DNA of 64,000 nt from NCBI GenBank assembly GCA_029213005.1, contig JARGPI010000012.1, positions 124,001 to 188,000 of the forward strand, in the 5' to 3' direction. This DNA comes from Verrucomicrobiales bacterium (lineage in GTDB: Bacteria > Verrucomicrobiota > Verrucomicrobiia > Verrucomicrobiales > DEV007). Within the stretch, counting starts at the first letter, position 1. Each line of letters begins with the position of its first letter. The position numbers were made by a program, and so were the translations under genes. Of this stretch, positions 34,028 to 42,724 are shown in pieces. Under the pieces are notes generated by a model. That model was not told where the DNA came from and searched no databases. It saw only the letters and a program-made list of their open reading frames with translations.

Positions 34028-34636
34028 AAGGAGTCGTGGGCAGAGACGGGGTTAAAAGAGCTGTGAATGAGACGTCTGGAAAAACCGCTCATTCGTTCAA
34101 TTCCACTACGATTTAAAAGATCAAAATCACAGTAAATCATCATTCAAATAATTCTACCAGTAGCACGTTTCATGCCTACTGTTAAAACCCAAATAAAACC
34201 TACTGAAATAGTCTGGTTTACTGATGATTTGTTTATATAAATAATATATCATAGAAATACATAATTACTATCCAAAAACCATCACTTGTGGACTGTACCG
34301 GGTACAGTGGAACATTGTTCAGGGTACAATTCGCCCTCCTGTCTTAGACAAGTTACGCGTCCCGATCGTTCAAAGAAACCGTGTCGGGATTCTTTGGTAA
34401 CCTCCCTTTGTTAATCGGACTTCGCGGCATCATTCTAAATGGATAATAAATTCCATAATCGCCCATTTCTGCTGCCGCGCCACTTTGTCACCCTCTAATG
34501 AGACTGACCCTCAGTGAACTACGAAAAAAAATAATCGTAGAAAGTTGGCCGGTTTTTTGAACAAACCACGCCCTTAGGTTGAATTCAGCAGAAAGTTCTG
34601 AGTTCGAAAACTAAATCAAGTTAACAGAAAATCACT
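34028..34636. other. Gene-free AT-rich region upstream of prkA
   Basis: A 609-base gap between divergent genes with no convincing reading frame. It contains an AT-rich stretch (about 34200-34275, with TTTATATAAATAATATATC) and the repeat locus at 34294. It is the likely promoter region for the prkA operon on one side and the small secreted protein on the other, but I could not find a confident -35/-10 pair. No RNA gene was recognised. Confidence 0.5.
34294..34328. repeat. 22-bp-period repeat, locus 3 (two copies)
   Basis: TGTACCGGGTACA at 34294 and TGTTCAGGGTACA at 34316 start exactly 22 bases apart. The second is slightly degenerate. They lie in the long gap upstream of the prkA operon. Confidence 0.8.
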
Positions 34637-35011
34637 ATGATCAAAACATCAATACTCACGGCCGCACTGGCTTTCGCTTCAATGGTTCTCTGGACCTCTA
34701 CAGGCGAGGCAGCGGAAATCAAAGCGGCCAATGTGTCGTCGGTCCGCTATCAGGATCCTGACACCGGACAACTGGTGCAAATCAACCGATCCGGGCAGAA
34801 CAATAACAAATTCCAGGAGCATTCACCCAACGGTATCTTCACCTTTAATGTCGTAAGACGCGACGAATGGACCGTGTACTTGTATGACCCGGCACGCCAG
34901 ATGTCGATGACCATTGATCTCCACCAGAAAAAACTTACCTGGGGAAGAGGCGCCAATCAGGGACAAATCGACAATCCCATAGGATCTTACGCGATCCACT
35001 CGTTCCAGTAA
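34637..35011 (+). CDS. Small secreted protein of unknown function
   Basis: A 124-residue protein with a signal peptide (about 1-25, ending GEAAE). The mature part is beta-rich with QLVQINRSGQNNNKFQEHSPNG-like polar strands and no Cys. It has no recognisable domain. It has its own leader and shares a bidirectional terminator with lon. Confidence 0.7.
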   Translation: MIKTSILTAALAFASMVLWTSTGEAAEIKAANVSSVRYQDPDTGQLVQINRSGQNNNKFQEHSPNGIFTFNVVRRDEWTVYLYDPARQMSMTIDLHQKKLTWGRGANQGQIDNPIGSYAIHSFQ

Positions 35012-35094
35012 AACTGATCGCCGGAGCAAAACAGCGCTCCTTAACGCAGCGATACGATAAGAGTCTTCGCAGTTGATCGCTCAAACGAAGACAC

Positions 35095-35127
35095 AAAAAA
35101 AGCCCCGGTCCAACGACCGGGGCTTTT
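35095..35127. terminator. Bidirectional terminator between the secreted protein and lon
   Basis: AGCCCCGGT pairs with ACCGGGGCT around a six-base loop (35101-35124). On the minus strand it is followed by seven T and ends lon, six bases past its stop. On the plus strand a short TTTT follows and can end the small secreted protein gene. Confidence 0.9.
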
Positions 35128-35132
35128 CAATG

Positions 35133-37541
35133 TTATCGTTTCAAAAAGACGTAGTCGAGAACCTCCTCGACCGTCGAAACTGGAATCACCTTCAGTTTCT
35201 TCATCGCCGAAGCCGGGATATCGCGAATGTCTTTACGATTGCCCTCGGGAATCAAAATAGTCCGAATCCCCGCGTGCTCTGCGCCCAGCGCCTTCTCTTT
35301 GAGGCCGCCGATAGGCAGCACCTGACCGCGCAAATTGATCTCCCCGGTCATTCCAAAATCTTTGTTCACTCTTTTGCCCGTAAACAGTGAAGCGAGAGCC
35401 GTGTACATCGCAGCACCGGCCGATGGCCCATCTTTGGGAATCGCGCCTGCCGGAACGTGCACGTGGGTGTCCCATTTTCCAAAATCCTCCCACTGAATGT
35501 TGAGATCTTTGTGCCGGGCTCTCACCAGACTCCAGGCGGCCTGAACGGATTCGTTCATCACGTCTCCAATCTGGCCGGTCAGCTTGATCGCTCCTTTACC
35601 GGGGTATCGGACCGCTTCAATGTTGAGCACCTCCCCGCCGACCGGAGTGTAAGCCAGTCCATTGACGACTCCGATTTCGCTGATGTTCGACTTGCTCTCC
35701 CGCACATATCGCGGTGGTCCGAGAACCTCCTCGATGTACTCGGCATCAACTTTGATCTCGACACTCGAGTCGTGAGCGACTTTTGCAGCAATGGAACGAC
35801 AGATCGATCCGATTTCCCGACTTAAATTCCGAACTCCCGCCTCCCGGGTGTATTCCTCGACCAGTTTTTTCAACGCGGTCGTCGTAAACTTGGCCTGACG
35901 GTTAACAATCCCGTTTTCTTTGAGCTGACGCTTTACCAAATAACGTTTCGCGATCTCAAACTTCTCTTCCAGTGTGTAACCCGGCAGCTCAATCATCTCC
36001 ATCCGGTCGCGGAGAGGCGCCGGTATGGGATCCAGATAGTTGGCCGTCGCGATGAAAATGCACTGGCTCAAATCAAATGGAACATCGAGATAGCGATCCA
36101 CAAAATCCGAGTTTTGCCACGGGTCGAGCACCTCAAGCAGAGCACTCGCCGGATCTCCGCGGAAATCAGCTCCGATCTTATCAACCTCATCCAGCATGAT
36201 GACCGGATTACGGGTCCCGAGCTTCCGCAGCTCCTGAATAAGGCGCCCCGGCATCGCACCGACGTAAGTTCTCCGGTGACCGCGAATCTCGTTCTCGTCC
36301 CTCAGACCGCCGACACTGATACGGGCAAAATCCCGGCCCAGAGCCTCCGCAATGGACTTACCAAGACTGGTTTTACCCACTCCCGGAGGCCCCAAAAGGC
36401 AAATGATCGGCCCATGACCTTCCGGATTCAGCTTCCGGACCGCCAAATATTCGATGAGTCGCTTTTTGACGACATTTAAACCGAAATGGTCCCGGTCGAG
36501 AACCTCCTGAGCATGAACCAGATCGTGATTGTCATCGCTCAACTTATTCCACGGCAACTCCGCAAGCGTTTCGAGATACGTCACGATCACAGAATGCTCC
36601 GGACTCGCCGGAGGTATCATTTCGAGACGTTTCAGTTCCCGATCGGCGGATTCAAAGACCGTTTCCGGCAGCCCGCAGGCCTCAATCCGTTCGCGAAGAT
36701 CCTCGGCCTGTTCATCAGCTCCGTCCCCTTCCCCGAGCTCGCGCTGAATGGCACGAAGTTGCTCCCGAAGATAAGCCCGTCGCTGGGCATCGGAAAACTC
36801 ATCCTCGACGTCTTCCCGCAATTTCTGCTGCAGATCGGCGATATGAAGATGGTTGTTAAGCGACGCCTGAATCTTGTCCGCTCTCTTTTCCACATCCAAT
36901 TCCTCAAGGAGACTCTGCTTCTCAGCAATCTCCATACTGAGGTTGGTCGCCAGGAAATCGGTCAAAATTGCTGATGACTCAATTTGCTGGAGCGCATGAT
37001 TCGCCTCGTCCGGGATGTGAGGTGTCGCCTCGATAAATTCATCGGCTGATTCCCTCAAATTAGCGATCTTCGCCGTCCAATCGTCAGATTCCCGGGGGAA
37101 TTTGTTCTCCCGAATCTTGAATTCAGCTTTTAAATAGGGCAGTTCCTGAGTGAATTCCACAATCTCGATCCGCTCCACAATTTGAATCAAAACGAGAAGA
37201 TGATCACTGTCCTGCCTCATCATCCGAAGCACGTTTCCGAGGACGCCGATCTTATAAACATCATTCGCCCCCGGCACGTCGACAGAATCGTCATACTGAG
37301 TACAGAGCCCGAGGAGGCGCCCCGTGGGCAGTAATTCCTCGAGAAGCTTCTGACTGGCAGGGCGTTCCACCGTTAAAGGCGCAACCGTCCCGGGAAACAG
37401 GACCACGCCGCGAAGCGGCATTACCGGAATCACATTCGGCATATCTTTTCTCCATTCCGGAGGGCCCGAGTCGCGGTGTGAGCCTGATATATCGATGATT
37501 TCCCCGGAAGAATCGGATAACATACGTTCGATGTCTTGCAT
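35133..37541 (-). CDS. lon: ATP-dependent Lon protease
   Basis: An 802-residue Lon, normal length. It has the N-terminal substrate-binding domain (about 37-235), a coiled coil, the AAA+ domain with Walker A GPPGVGKT (384-391) and MLDEVDKI as Walker B, and the C-terminal protease with KDGPSAGAAM containing catalytic Ser707 and GGLKEK with Lys750. It degrades damaged and regulatory proteins. It lies 41 bases downstream of hsp20 on the same strand, forming a heat-shock pair. Confidence 0.97.
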   Translation of the reverse strand: MQDIERMLSDSSGEIIDISGSHRDSGPPEWRKDMPNVIPVMPLRGVVLFPGTVAPLTVERPASQKLLEELLPTGRLLGLCTQYDDSVDVPGANDVYKIGVLGNVLRMMRQDSDHLLVLIQIVERIEIVEFTQELPYLKAEFKIRENKFPRESDDWTAKIANLRESADEFIEATPHIPDEANHALQQIESSAILTDFLATNLSMEIAEKQSLLEELDVEKRADKIQASLNNHLHIADLQQKLREDVEDEFSDAQRRAYLREQLRAIQRELGEGDGADEQAEDLRERIEACGLPETVFESADRELKRLEMIPPASPEHSVIVTYLETLAELPWNKLSDDNHDLVHAQEVLDRDHFGLNVVKKRLIEYLAVRKLNPEGHGPIICLLGPPGVGKTSLGKSIAEALGRDFARISVGGLRDENEIRGHRRTYVGAMPGRLIQELRKLGTRNPVIMLDEVDKIGADFRGDPASALLEVLDPWQNSDFVDRYLDVPFDLSQCIFIATANYLDPIPAPLRDRMEMIELPGYTLEEKFEIAKRYLVKRQLKENGIVNRQAKFTTTALKKLVEEYTREAGVRNLSREIGSICRSIAAKVAHDSSVEIKVDAEYIEEVLGPPRYVRESKSNISEIGVVNGLAYTPVGGEVLNIEAVRYPGKGAIKLTGQIGDVMNESVQAAWSLVRARHKDLNIQWEDFGKWDTHVHVPAGAIPKDGPSAGAAMYTALASLFTGKRVNKDFGMTGEINLRGQVLPIGGLKEKALGAEHAGIRTILIPEGNRKDIRDIPASAMKKLKVIPVSTVEEVLDYVFLKR

Positions 37542-37582
37542 GAAAATTGGCAGTAAAAAAGGGTAAGTGGAGAGCAGATGGA

Positions 37583-37996
37583 TTATTTAGCTTCGGCAAG
37601 AGGAAGCACGATCCAAAGCAGCCCGTTCTCCTGTTTGGCAGTCACTTTGTCGCGGTCGACCTCGGCAGGCAGCGCAATTTCCCGACCGAAACGGCCGCTC
37701 TGGATTTCCATGGTGAAAACCTGGCGACATTGACTCGACGCATCGCGAGTAGGAGTCGGAGGTGTGCGATCTCCGGATATTCGAACCCGGTCGGGGAGCA
37801 CATCCACGCTGATTTCGTCCTTTTCAACGCCGGCCAGATCGACCCAAATTTCGAAACGATTGTCGTATCGGTAAGCGTTTATGTTGGGTTTCCAACCTTC
37901 GGAGGAGTGAAAATCATTGAAATGAAGATTCCCCAATTGTGAAGCAACATCTCCAGTTTTTCCAATTGCTCTGGATAATTTTACATTTCGCGACAT
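37583..37996 (-). CDS. Small heat-shock protein, Hsp20 family
   Basis: A 137-residue protein with an alpha-crystallin domain (about 35-130): WVDLAGVEKDEISVDV and the late ENGLLWIVLPL, the latter in place of the canonical GxLxI motif. Such proteins hold unfolding proteins for refolding or proteolysis. The ATG has no clear Shine-Dalgarno sequence. It is upstream of lon and probably co-transcribed. Confidence 0.9.
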   Translation of the reverse strand: MSRNVKLSRAIGKTGDVASQLGNLHFNDFHSSEGWKPNINAYRYDNRFEIWVDLAGVEKDEISVDVLPDRVRISGDRTPPTPTRDASSQCRQVFTMEIQSGRFGREIALPAEVDRDKVTAKQENGLLWIVLPLAEAK

Positions 37997-38001
37997 ACAG
38001 G

Positions 38002-38025
38002 AATTTAAAACGGAGTGACCGTTTT
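38002..38025 (-). terminator. Probable terminator of the SCO1-like gene
   Basis: On the minus strand AAAACGG pairs with CCGTTTT around TCACT and runs into TTTTAAAT. It lies 13 bases after the SCO1-like stop and just before hsp20. The stem is short. Confidence 0.4.
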
Positions 38026-38037
38026 TGCAATGGCGCG

Positions 38038-38937
38038 TCAGGAATCGATCCGACCAAGGCGTTTCATTTCAGAAACGAGGTCTTCCACTTTCCAGGACTC
38101 ATCGGTGAAGACCCGGGCAATTTTCCCCTCGGCATCCAGCACAACCGTCCTCAAATTATGAACAAAGGATCCATCTTTATCCGCAAACTTCAGGCCAATA
38201 TTGCCCGATATCTCATGAATCGTGCAACAATTGTCAGTTGAAAGCAGACTCCACTGATCAGAATCGCGTCCAAACGCGGTTCCATAAGCCTTCATCGTTT
38301 CGGGATTATCCATCCAGGTATCGAACGAAATCGTTAGCAACTTCCAGCCTTCCGGTGAATCGGGATCATTTTTCAGGGCCTCTTCCACCTCGTTGAAATT
38401 CCGCATCATCGCCGGGCAGTACTCAGGCACCGGACAACGCGAGAAGACAAAGCTCAAAGCGACCGGCATGCCCCGGTAAGAGCTGAGTTTGACCTCTTGA
38501 CCATCCTGATCTTTAAATTCGTATTCCGGCAACGTGTCTCCTATCGCGAGAACTTTCACATCGTCGAAGTCCTTGATGTCCTCGATGCTACCCAGTTTCA
38601 CTTCTTTAACGACACCGGTTTTGCGAATCTTCGAGATTCGGGAAGTCACCTCCTCCACTTCGTAAAGAAACTCAATTTCCTCACCCGGAGTCAAATCGAT
38701 CGCCGGCTCACCTGCGGCCACTTTAAACGGCATAATCATCTGGCGCATGTAACCCGGGATTTCCTCATGATCGATTACGAGCACTTCCCCCTCGTTGCGA
38801 AGCTCCTGCACGACTCCCCGAACTTCAAAAGTCCGCTTACCCGAAGCATCGACCGCAGCCTCGTCCGACTCGCGACAGGAAACGAACCCGCATACCACAA
38901 ACCCCATCAATGCTATTTGAAGCAATTTCTTCATCAT
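38038..38937 (-). CDS. SCO1/SenC-like copper protein with CusF-like N-terminal domain
   Basis: A 299-residue probable lipoprotein (Cys21 after a hydrophobic leader). Residues about 36-107 resemble a CusF-type copper-binding domain (VVQELRNEGEVLVIDHEEIPGYM with a later MIMPF). Residues about 130-295 are a thioredoxin-fold SCO domain. The metal-binding site reads SRCPVPEYCP with Cys168 and Cys174, five residues apart rather than three, and a His follows in VHNLRTVV. SCO proteins deliver copper to cytochrome oxidase or act in redox. The gene is alone, divergent from the porin. Confidence 0.85.
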   Translation of the reverse strand: MMKKLLQIALMGFVVCGFVSCRESDEAAVDASGKRTFEVRGVVQELRNEGEVLVIDHEEIPGYMRQMIMPFKVAAGEPAIDLTPGEEIEFLYEVEEVTSRISKIRKTGVVKEVKLGSIEDIKDFDDVKVLAIGDTLPEYEFKDQDGQEVKLSSYRGMPVALSFVFSRCPVPEYCPAMMRNFNEVEEALKNDPDSPEGWKLLTISFDTWMDNPETMKAYGTAFGRDSDQWSLLSTDNCCTIHEISGNIGLKFADKDGSFVHNLRTVVLDAEGKIARVFTDESWKVEDLVSEMKRLGRIDS

Positions 38938-39129
38938 CTTTTAGACGGGGGTAGATACGCCCACTTTCACGCACAGGAAACCGCTTTCGATAACAATTTT
39001 CAGCCGGAATTTTGCTTAAGGTAAGTTGATTATTATTAAATCTGTAATAAATATAAGTCCTTAGCTTAGCAACACTTAAAAACTTGACGTAATTAAGTAG
39101 TCGGGCTGAGGTATTAACCTCCACCACTC

Positions 39130-40395
39130 ATGAATCGTAAAAAAATAACACCCATCACTTCACGCTGCCTCGTCACCCTGCTCTCCGCTGTTTGCGCCAT
39201 TTCCATTCCACTGTCCGGAGCGGAGGGATTACGCCTCCTTCCCGAGTCGGCGGAAGCACTTGGTAAAGTCGGCGGACGCATCGCCAATCTGAGCGATCCC
39301 TCAGTCGTCCGCCTGAACCCAGCCAACCTTTCCCTGATCGAAGGCACCGAATTTATGATCAGTACCTCGGTACTGCATGGTAGCACTGATTACACCTCAC
39401 CCGGTGGAGCCACCGCAAGTATGGGAGCCCCCTGGAAATACTCCGGAGCAATCTATCTCGCGACCAATCCGGCAGACTCCCCCTGGGCATTCGGTATGGG
39501 TATTTCATCCCCTTTTGGTCTCGACATTCGGTGGGCTTCGGATTTCCAATTCAACCTGGCTAACGAGTCAAAACTGATTCCCATTGCTTTCAGCCCCGGC
39601 GCCTCATATCAGCTCTCTGATTGTTTGACTGTCGGATTCGGATTCGACCTTACCTGGAGCCAACTCGAGTTCACCCAGAACTATCCCTGGTTCAGCGTCA
39701 TTCCGGGATCACCGACCGGCGTGCAGAAACTAAAAGGCGAAGGTTGGGGATTCGCACCCGTGGCATCGATCGCCTGGGATATGGATGAAAGACAAAGAGT
39801 CTCTGTAGTGGCCCGCGCTCCCATGAAAACGGACTACAAAGGGTCCTACAAAGTATCAAACATTCCAGCTCCCCTCACTCCCGTCTTTGCCTCAGAAAGT
39901 GTCTTTCGCTCGGAAATCGAACAGCCCGGCAGCATCGGGATCGGTTACTCGGTAGATATCAAAGACGACCTTCGGATCGGCTTTGACTTTGAGTGGATTC
40001 AGAACTCGACTCACGACGATATACCGATCGACATCGGCGCAAACCAGTTGCTTCTCAATGGTAACGATCGCGTGGTACTGGATTGGGAAAATTCCTGGAA
40101 CCTCGGTTGGGGTATCGAAGCGGACGTGACCGAGTGCCTCACGGCGCGGGGAGGTTATATGTATTCCAAATCTCCGATGCCGGATCAGACCTTCACACCC
40201 GCCGTGCCAGCCAATGATCGCCACCTCATCAGTACCGGCCTCGGTCTGAAACACGGCTGCGGAACTATTGATTTTGCCTACTTGCTGGGAATTTATGAAG
40301 ACCGCGATGTGAGAAACAATCAGGTCGCTGCCTACAACGGTGATTGGGAATTTATGTGGCACCAGTTTACCCTGAGTTACACCCGCAAATTTTAG
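39130..40395 (+). CDS. FadL/OmpP1-type outer-membrane transport protein
   Basis: A 421-residue outer-membrane beta-barrel protein of the FadL family. It has a signal peptide (about 1-30), an NPA motif (VVRLNPANLS) near residue 61 that forms the periplasmic hatch in FadL, alternating beta strands throughout and a terminal Phe (TLSYTRKF). The family takes up hydrophobic compounds such as fatty acids or aromatics. Substrate is not known here. A REP-like inverted repeat follows the stop. Confidence 0.9.
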   Translation: MNRKKITPITSRCLVTLLSAVCAISIPLSGAEGLRLLPESAEALGKVGGRIANLSDPSVVRLNPANLSLIEGTEFMISTSVLHGSTDYTSPGGATASMGAPWKYSGAIYLATNPADSPWAFGMGISSPFGLDIRWASDFQFNLANESKLIPIAFSPGASYQLSDCLTVGFGFDLTWSQLEFTQNYPWFSVIPGSPTGVQKLKGEGWGFAPVASIAWDMDERQRVSVVARAPMKTDYKGSYKVSNIPAPLTPVFASESVFRSEIEQPGSIGIGYSVDIKDDLRIGFDFEWIQNSTHDDIPIDIGANQLLLNGNDRVVLDWENSWNLGWGIEADVTECLTARGGYMYSKSPMPDQTFTPAVPANDRHLISTGLGLKHGCGTIDFAYLLGIYEDRDVRNNQVAAYNGDWEFMWHQFTLSYTRKF

Positions 40396-40410
40396 TCGGA
40401 ATCATGTGTC

Positions 40411-40469
40411 GCGGACACTCTTGTCCGCGTATCGCAGAGCTTCAAAGAACTGCGGACAAGAGTGTCCGC
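40411..40469. repeat. REP-like inverted repeat after the FadL gene
   Basis: An 18-bp sequence, GCGGACACTCTTGTCCGC (40411-40428), is repeated exactly as its reverse complement at 40452-40469. Each arm is also a hairpin in itself (GCGGACA / TGTCCGC). The pair is arranged like a bacterial interspersed mosaic element and lies between convergent genes, where it could end transcription from both sides. Confidence 0.85.
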
Positions 40470-40514
40470 ATCACGAATTTGCCCGTATCCTGGCAAATTT
40501 TAGCGGTATTTACG

Positions 40515-40527
40515 TTTACCCTGTACA
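40515..40527. repeat. 22-bp-period repeat, locus 4 (single core)
   Basis: A single core, TTTACCCTGTACA, directly precedes the L,D-transpeptidase stop codon on the plus-strand map (downstream of it in the gene's sense). There is no second core 22 bases away. Confidence 0.65.
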
Positions 40528-40528
40528 A

Positions 40529-41320
40529 TCAGTCAGAGAACACGTATTTACCGCCGGATACGGTTACGTTAGGCGGGCGCTTCTTTTCTTCGAACCAGTC
40601 CCAGCCTTCTTTCAGGTTTTGCCAAAATTCGTAGTGCTTACTTTCCCGATGAGATTCCAGATTCTCATCGGTCATCGGAAAAGGAAAGGCATGAACCCGC
40701 ACGATTTTCTGACCTTTCTTCAACGCACCATCTACCAGAGTATAGATTTGTTCGATCGAGCAATCACTCATCGCATAGCATCCAATCGATACCGATTTGC
40801 CGTGGATCATCAAATACGAACCGGTTCGTTTTTTCGACTGATCAAAGGCATTCGGATACCCCATGTCCATCGAGAGATGATAACTACTCTGTGGATTCAT
40901 CCGACCGCGACTTACATAATAAAATCCCTCTGGAGCCTGAAAATCGCCCGTTCGAGTTTTAGGCCCGAGCCGCCCGCTGTAGTATTGAATCCGGTAGGTT
41001 TTGTATAGTTCGTATTCTTTTGCTCCCGCCTTTTCGAGCCAGACTTCCAATACCCCTTTCCGGTTGCTGTTCTTTACGATTCGAACAAACACCGGATCGC
41101 CCACCCGGGTGTGATCCCAAAAAAACGGAGCGCCTGATAACGGTTTACCATCCTGTTCTCCATCTGCGGAAGTCCATTTTCTGATCGCTTTGCGGGCCCG
41201 GCTGCTGTCGGAACTTTCGATATCGCTGCCGCCGCCCGCAAAAAATGTTTTGTCCTCAGCTTTCTGAGCCCACGCAGGGGCAGCAAGCGAAAAGAATAGT
41301 AAACCGATCAACAACCTCAT
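40529..41320 (-). CDS. Secreted L,D-transpeptidase (YkuD/YafK type)
   Basis: A 263-residue protein with a signal peptide (about 1-19). The YkuD-type active site is MIHGKSVSIGCYAMSD with His173 and nucleophile Cys181. Such enzymes form or break links between peptidoglycan and partner peptides or proteins. The long C-terminal extension (about 200-263) resembles the YafK/DpaA subgroup rather than cross-linking enzymes. It starts one base after the stop of the RsmA-Nudix gene. Confidence 0.88.
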   Translation of the reverse strand: MRLLIGLLFFSLAAPAWAQKAEDKTFFAGGGSDIESSDSSRARKAIRKWTSADGEQDGKPLSGAPFFWDHTRVGDPVFVRIVKNSNRKGVLEVWLEKAGAKEYELYKTYRIQYYSGRLGPKTRTGDFQAPEGFYYVSRGRMNPQSSYHLSMDMGYPNAFDQSKKRTGSYLMIHGKSVSIGCYAMSDCSIEQIYTLVDGALKKGQKIVRVHAFPFPMTDENLESHRESKHYEFWQNLKEGWDWFEEKKRPPNVTVSGGKYVFSD

Positions 41321-41321
41321 C

Positions 41322-42686
41322 TTACTCTCTGACTTTTCTCCATTCTTTGAAACAGGTCACAAAGCCCGTTGCGAAATCCCCGGGGCGCCGTTCGATCCAA
41401 TCTGCAATCTCATCCGGATTGAAAAAGCGCCCGCTGTGAATTTCACTGGTATGAACCCGGATTTTTCCGGAAACTTCCGCCTCGAATACTTCGATAAACT
41501 CGAGGTCAGTCGCTTCACTCGCCGGAATTCTGACCACCGGTTTGAATTCACCTTTGGGACGAACCCAGACTTCCTCCCACGCTTCACGCATCGCACACTC
41601 CAGATAAGTCTCGCCGGGATCCACGTGGCCGGAGGCACTGCTGTCCCATTTTTCGGGATGGGAATCTTTAAAGGCGGATCGCATCTGCAGGTAGAGTTCC
41701 CCGCTTTTGTTTAACAGAAAGACATGCACTGCCCGATGGAGCTTCTTTTCCTGATGTATGGATTTCCGTGCCATCTGTCCGAGAACTTCGTCGTTTTCGT
41801 TAACATAGTCGAGCTCCTCTTCAGCGGAAGGAGGTAGCGAATGACAGGGGTGAGGCTCAAGCGCATTTGAAAGATTCACCCAGGTTTCCAAATCCAGTTC
41901 CTCAGCCCGCGCACTTTCTTTCAGTCCGGTTTCACTGCAAATTTCATTCCATCGCTCCCGCTCGACTGTCAGGTTATTATGTAGTTGCTTGCGACGACGG
42001 GAAAAGCCCTGCTTCACGGTTTGCACGAAGACTTCGGGGCTGAACCGGGGCAAAGCTGATTCGGATCGCGGGGTCAATTTTATGATCGTGGAGTCAACTT
42101 CCGGTCTCGGGAAAAAGGGCTGAGGACCTACCGTTTTGATAGCGGCGATGTCCCAGCGCAATTGCATCACCAGAGAAATCATCCCATAGGCTTTGGTCCT
42201 CGGCTGTGCACAGAGACGGTCCGCAACTTCCTTCTGCAACATAATAACCGCTTTGCTGATCGGTGACGGCGCATCCAGAAAAACGCGCATGATCTCGGAA
42301 CCGGCGGAGTAAGGAAGATTCCCGATAAACTTCACCGGCCCTTCCTTGAAGAGAGGGCGGACGTCGAATTCCGTCGCATCGGCGTGAATCACCTCGACGC
42401 CGAGCGGTCCATATTTCTCCCCGAGAAATTTAGCGAGGCGCCCGTCTTTCTCGATCAGAATCAGACGTTTCACTTTCCCGGCGAGGTGAGCAGTGAGAGC
42501 GCCGAATCCCGGCCCCACTTCAATCACGGTGTCGTCGGGACCGGCTTCCAGTTGAGCGGCGATCCAGCGCGAGGTGTTTTCATCGACAAGGAAGCTCTGC
42601 CCCAGCTTGCGACTGGGTTGGAGGTCGAGCACCTTAAGTTGCGTTTTTAATTCTGACTCGTTCAAAATATCGTTTTTTCCGCGCAA
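41322..42686 (-). CDS. rsmA: RsmA (KsgA) fused to a Nudix hydrolase
   Basis: A 454-residue fusion. Residues about 10-275 are RsmA, the 16S rRNA m6,2A1518/1519 dimethyltransferase: VIEVGPGFGALT (54-65) and the catalytic IGNLPYS (121-127). After a short linker (about 277-290), residues about 291-450 are a Nudix domain similar to isopentenyl-diphosphate-isomerase-like or YfcD-type enzymes, with GHVDPGETYLECAMREAWEE (353-372). One Nudix-box Gly is Trp (374). RsmA is normally about 270 residues and separate from Nudix genes. The fusion is continuous with no stop or frameshift. Confidence 0.9.
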   Translation of the reverse strand: MRGKNDILNESELKTQLKVLDLQPSRKLGQSFLVDENTSRWIAAQLEAGPDDTVIEVGPGFGALTAHLAGKVKRLILIEKDGRLAKFLGEKYGPLGVEVIHADATEFDVRPLFKEGPVKFIGNLPYSAGSEIMRVFLDAPSPISKAVIMLQKEVADRLCAQPRTKAYGMISLVMQLRWDIAAIKTVGPQPFFPRPEVDSTIIKLTPRSESALPRFSPEVFVQTVKQGFSRRRKQLHNNLTVERERWNEICSETGLKESARAEELDLETWVNLSNALEPHPCHSLPPSAEEELDYVNENDEVLGQMARKSIHQEKKLHRAVHVFLLNKSGELYLQMRSAFKDSHPEKWDSSASGHVDPGETYLECAMREAWEEVWVRPKGEFKPVVRIPASEATDLEFIEVFEAEVSGKIRVHTSEIHSGRFFNPDEIADWIERRPGDFATGFVTCFKEWRKVRE

Positions 42687-42724
42687 ATTGCGGCCCGAAC
42701 CGGAAAAAAGCCACCAAAAACCTC

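Noticed and set aside
34028..34636. Possible small RNA or riboswitch in the long gap upstream of prkA
   Set aside because: No conserved stem, terminator or known motif could be seen; only AT-rich sequence and the dispersed repeat.
39085..39115. Promoter TTGACG ... TATTAA upstream of the FadL gene
   Set aside because: The boxes are about 22 bases apart, too far for a sigma-70 promoter.
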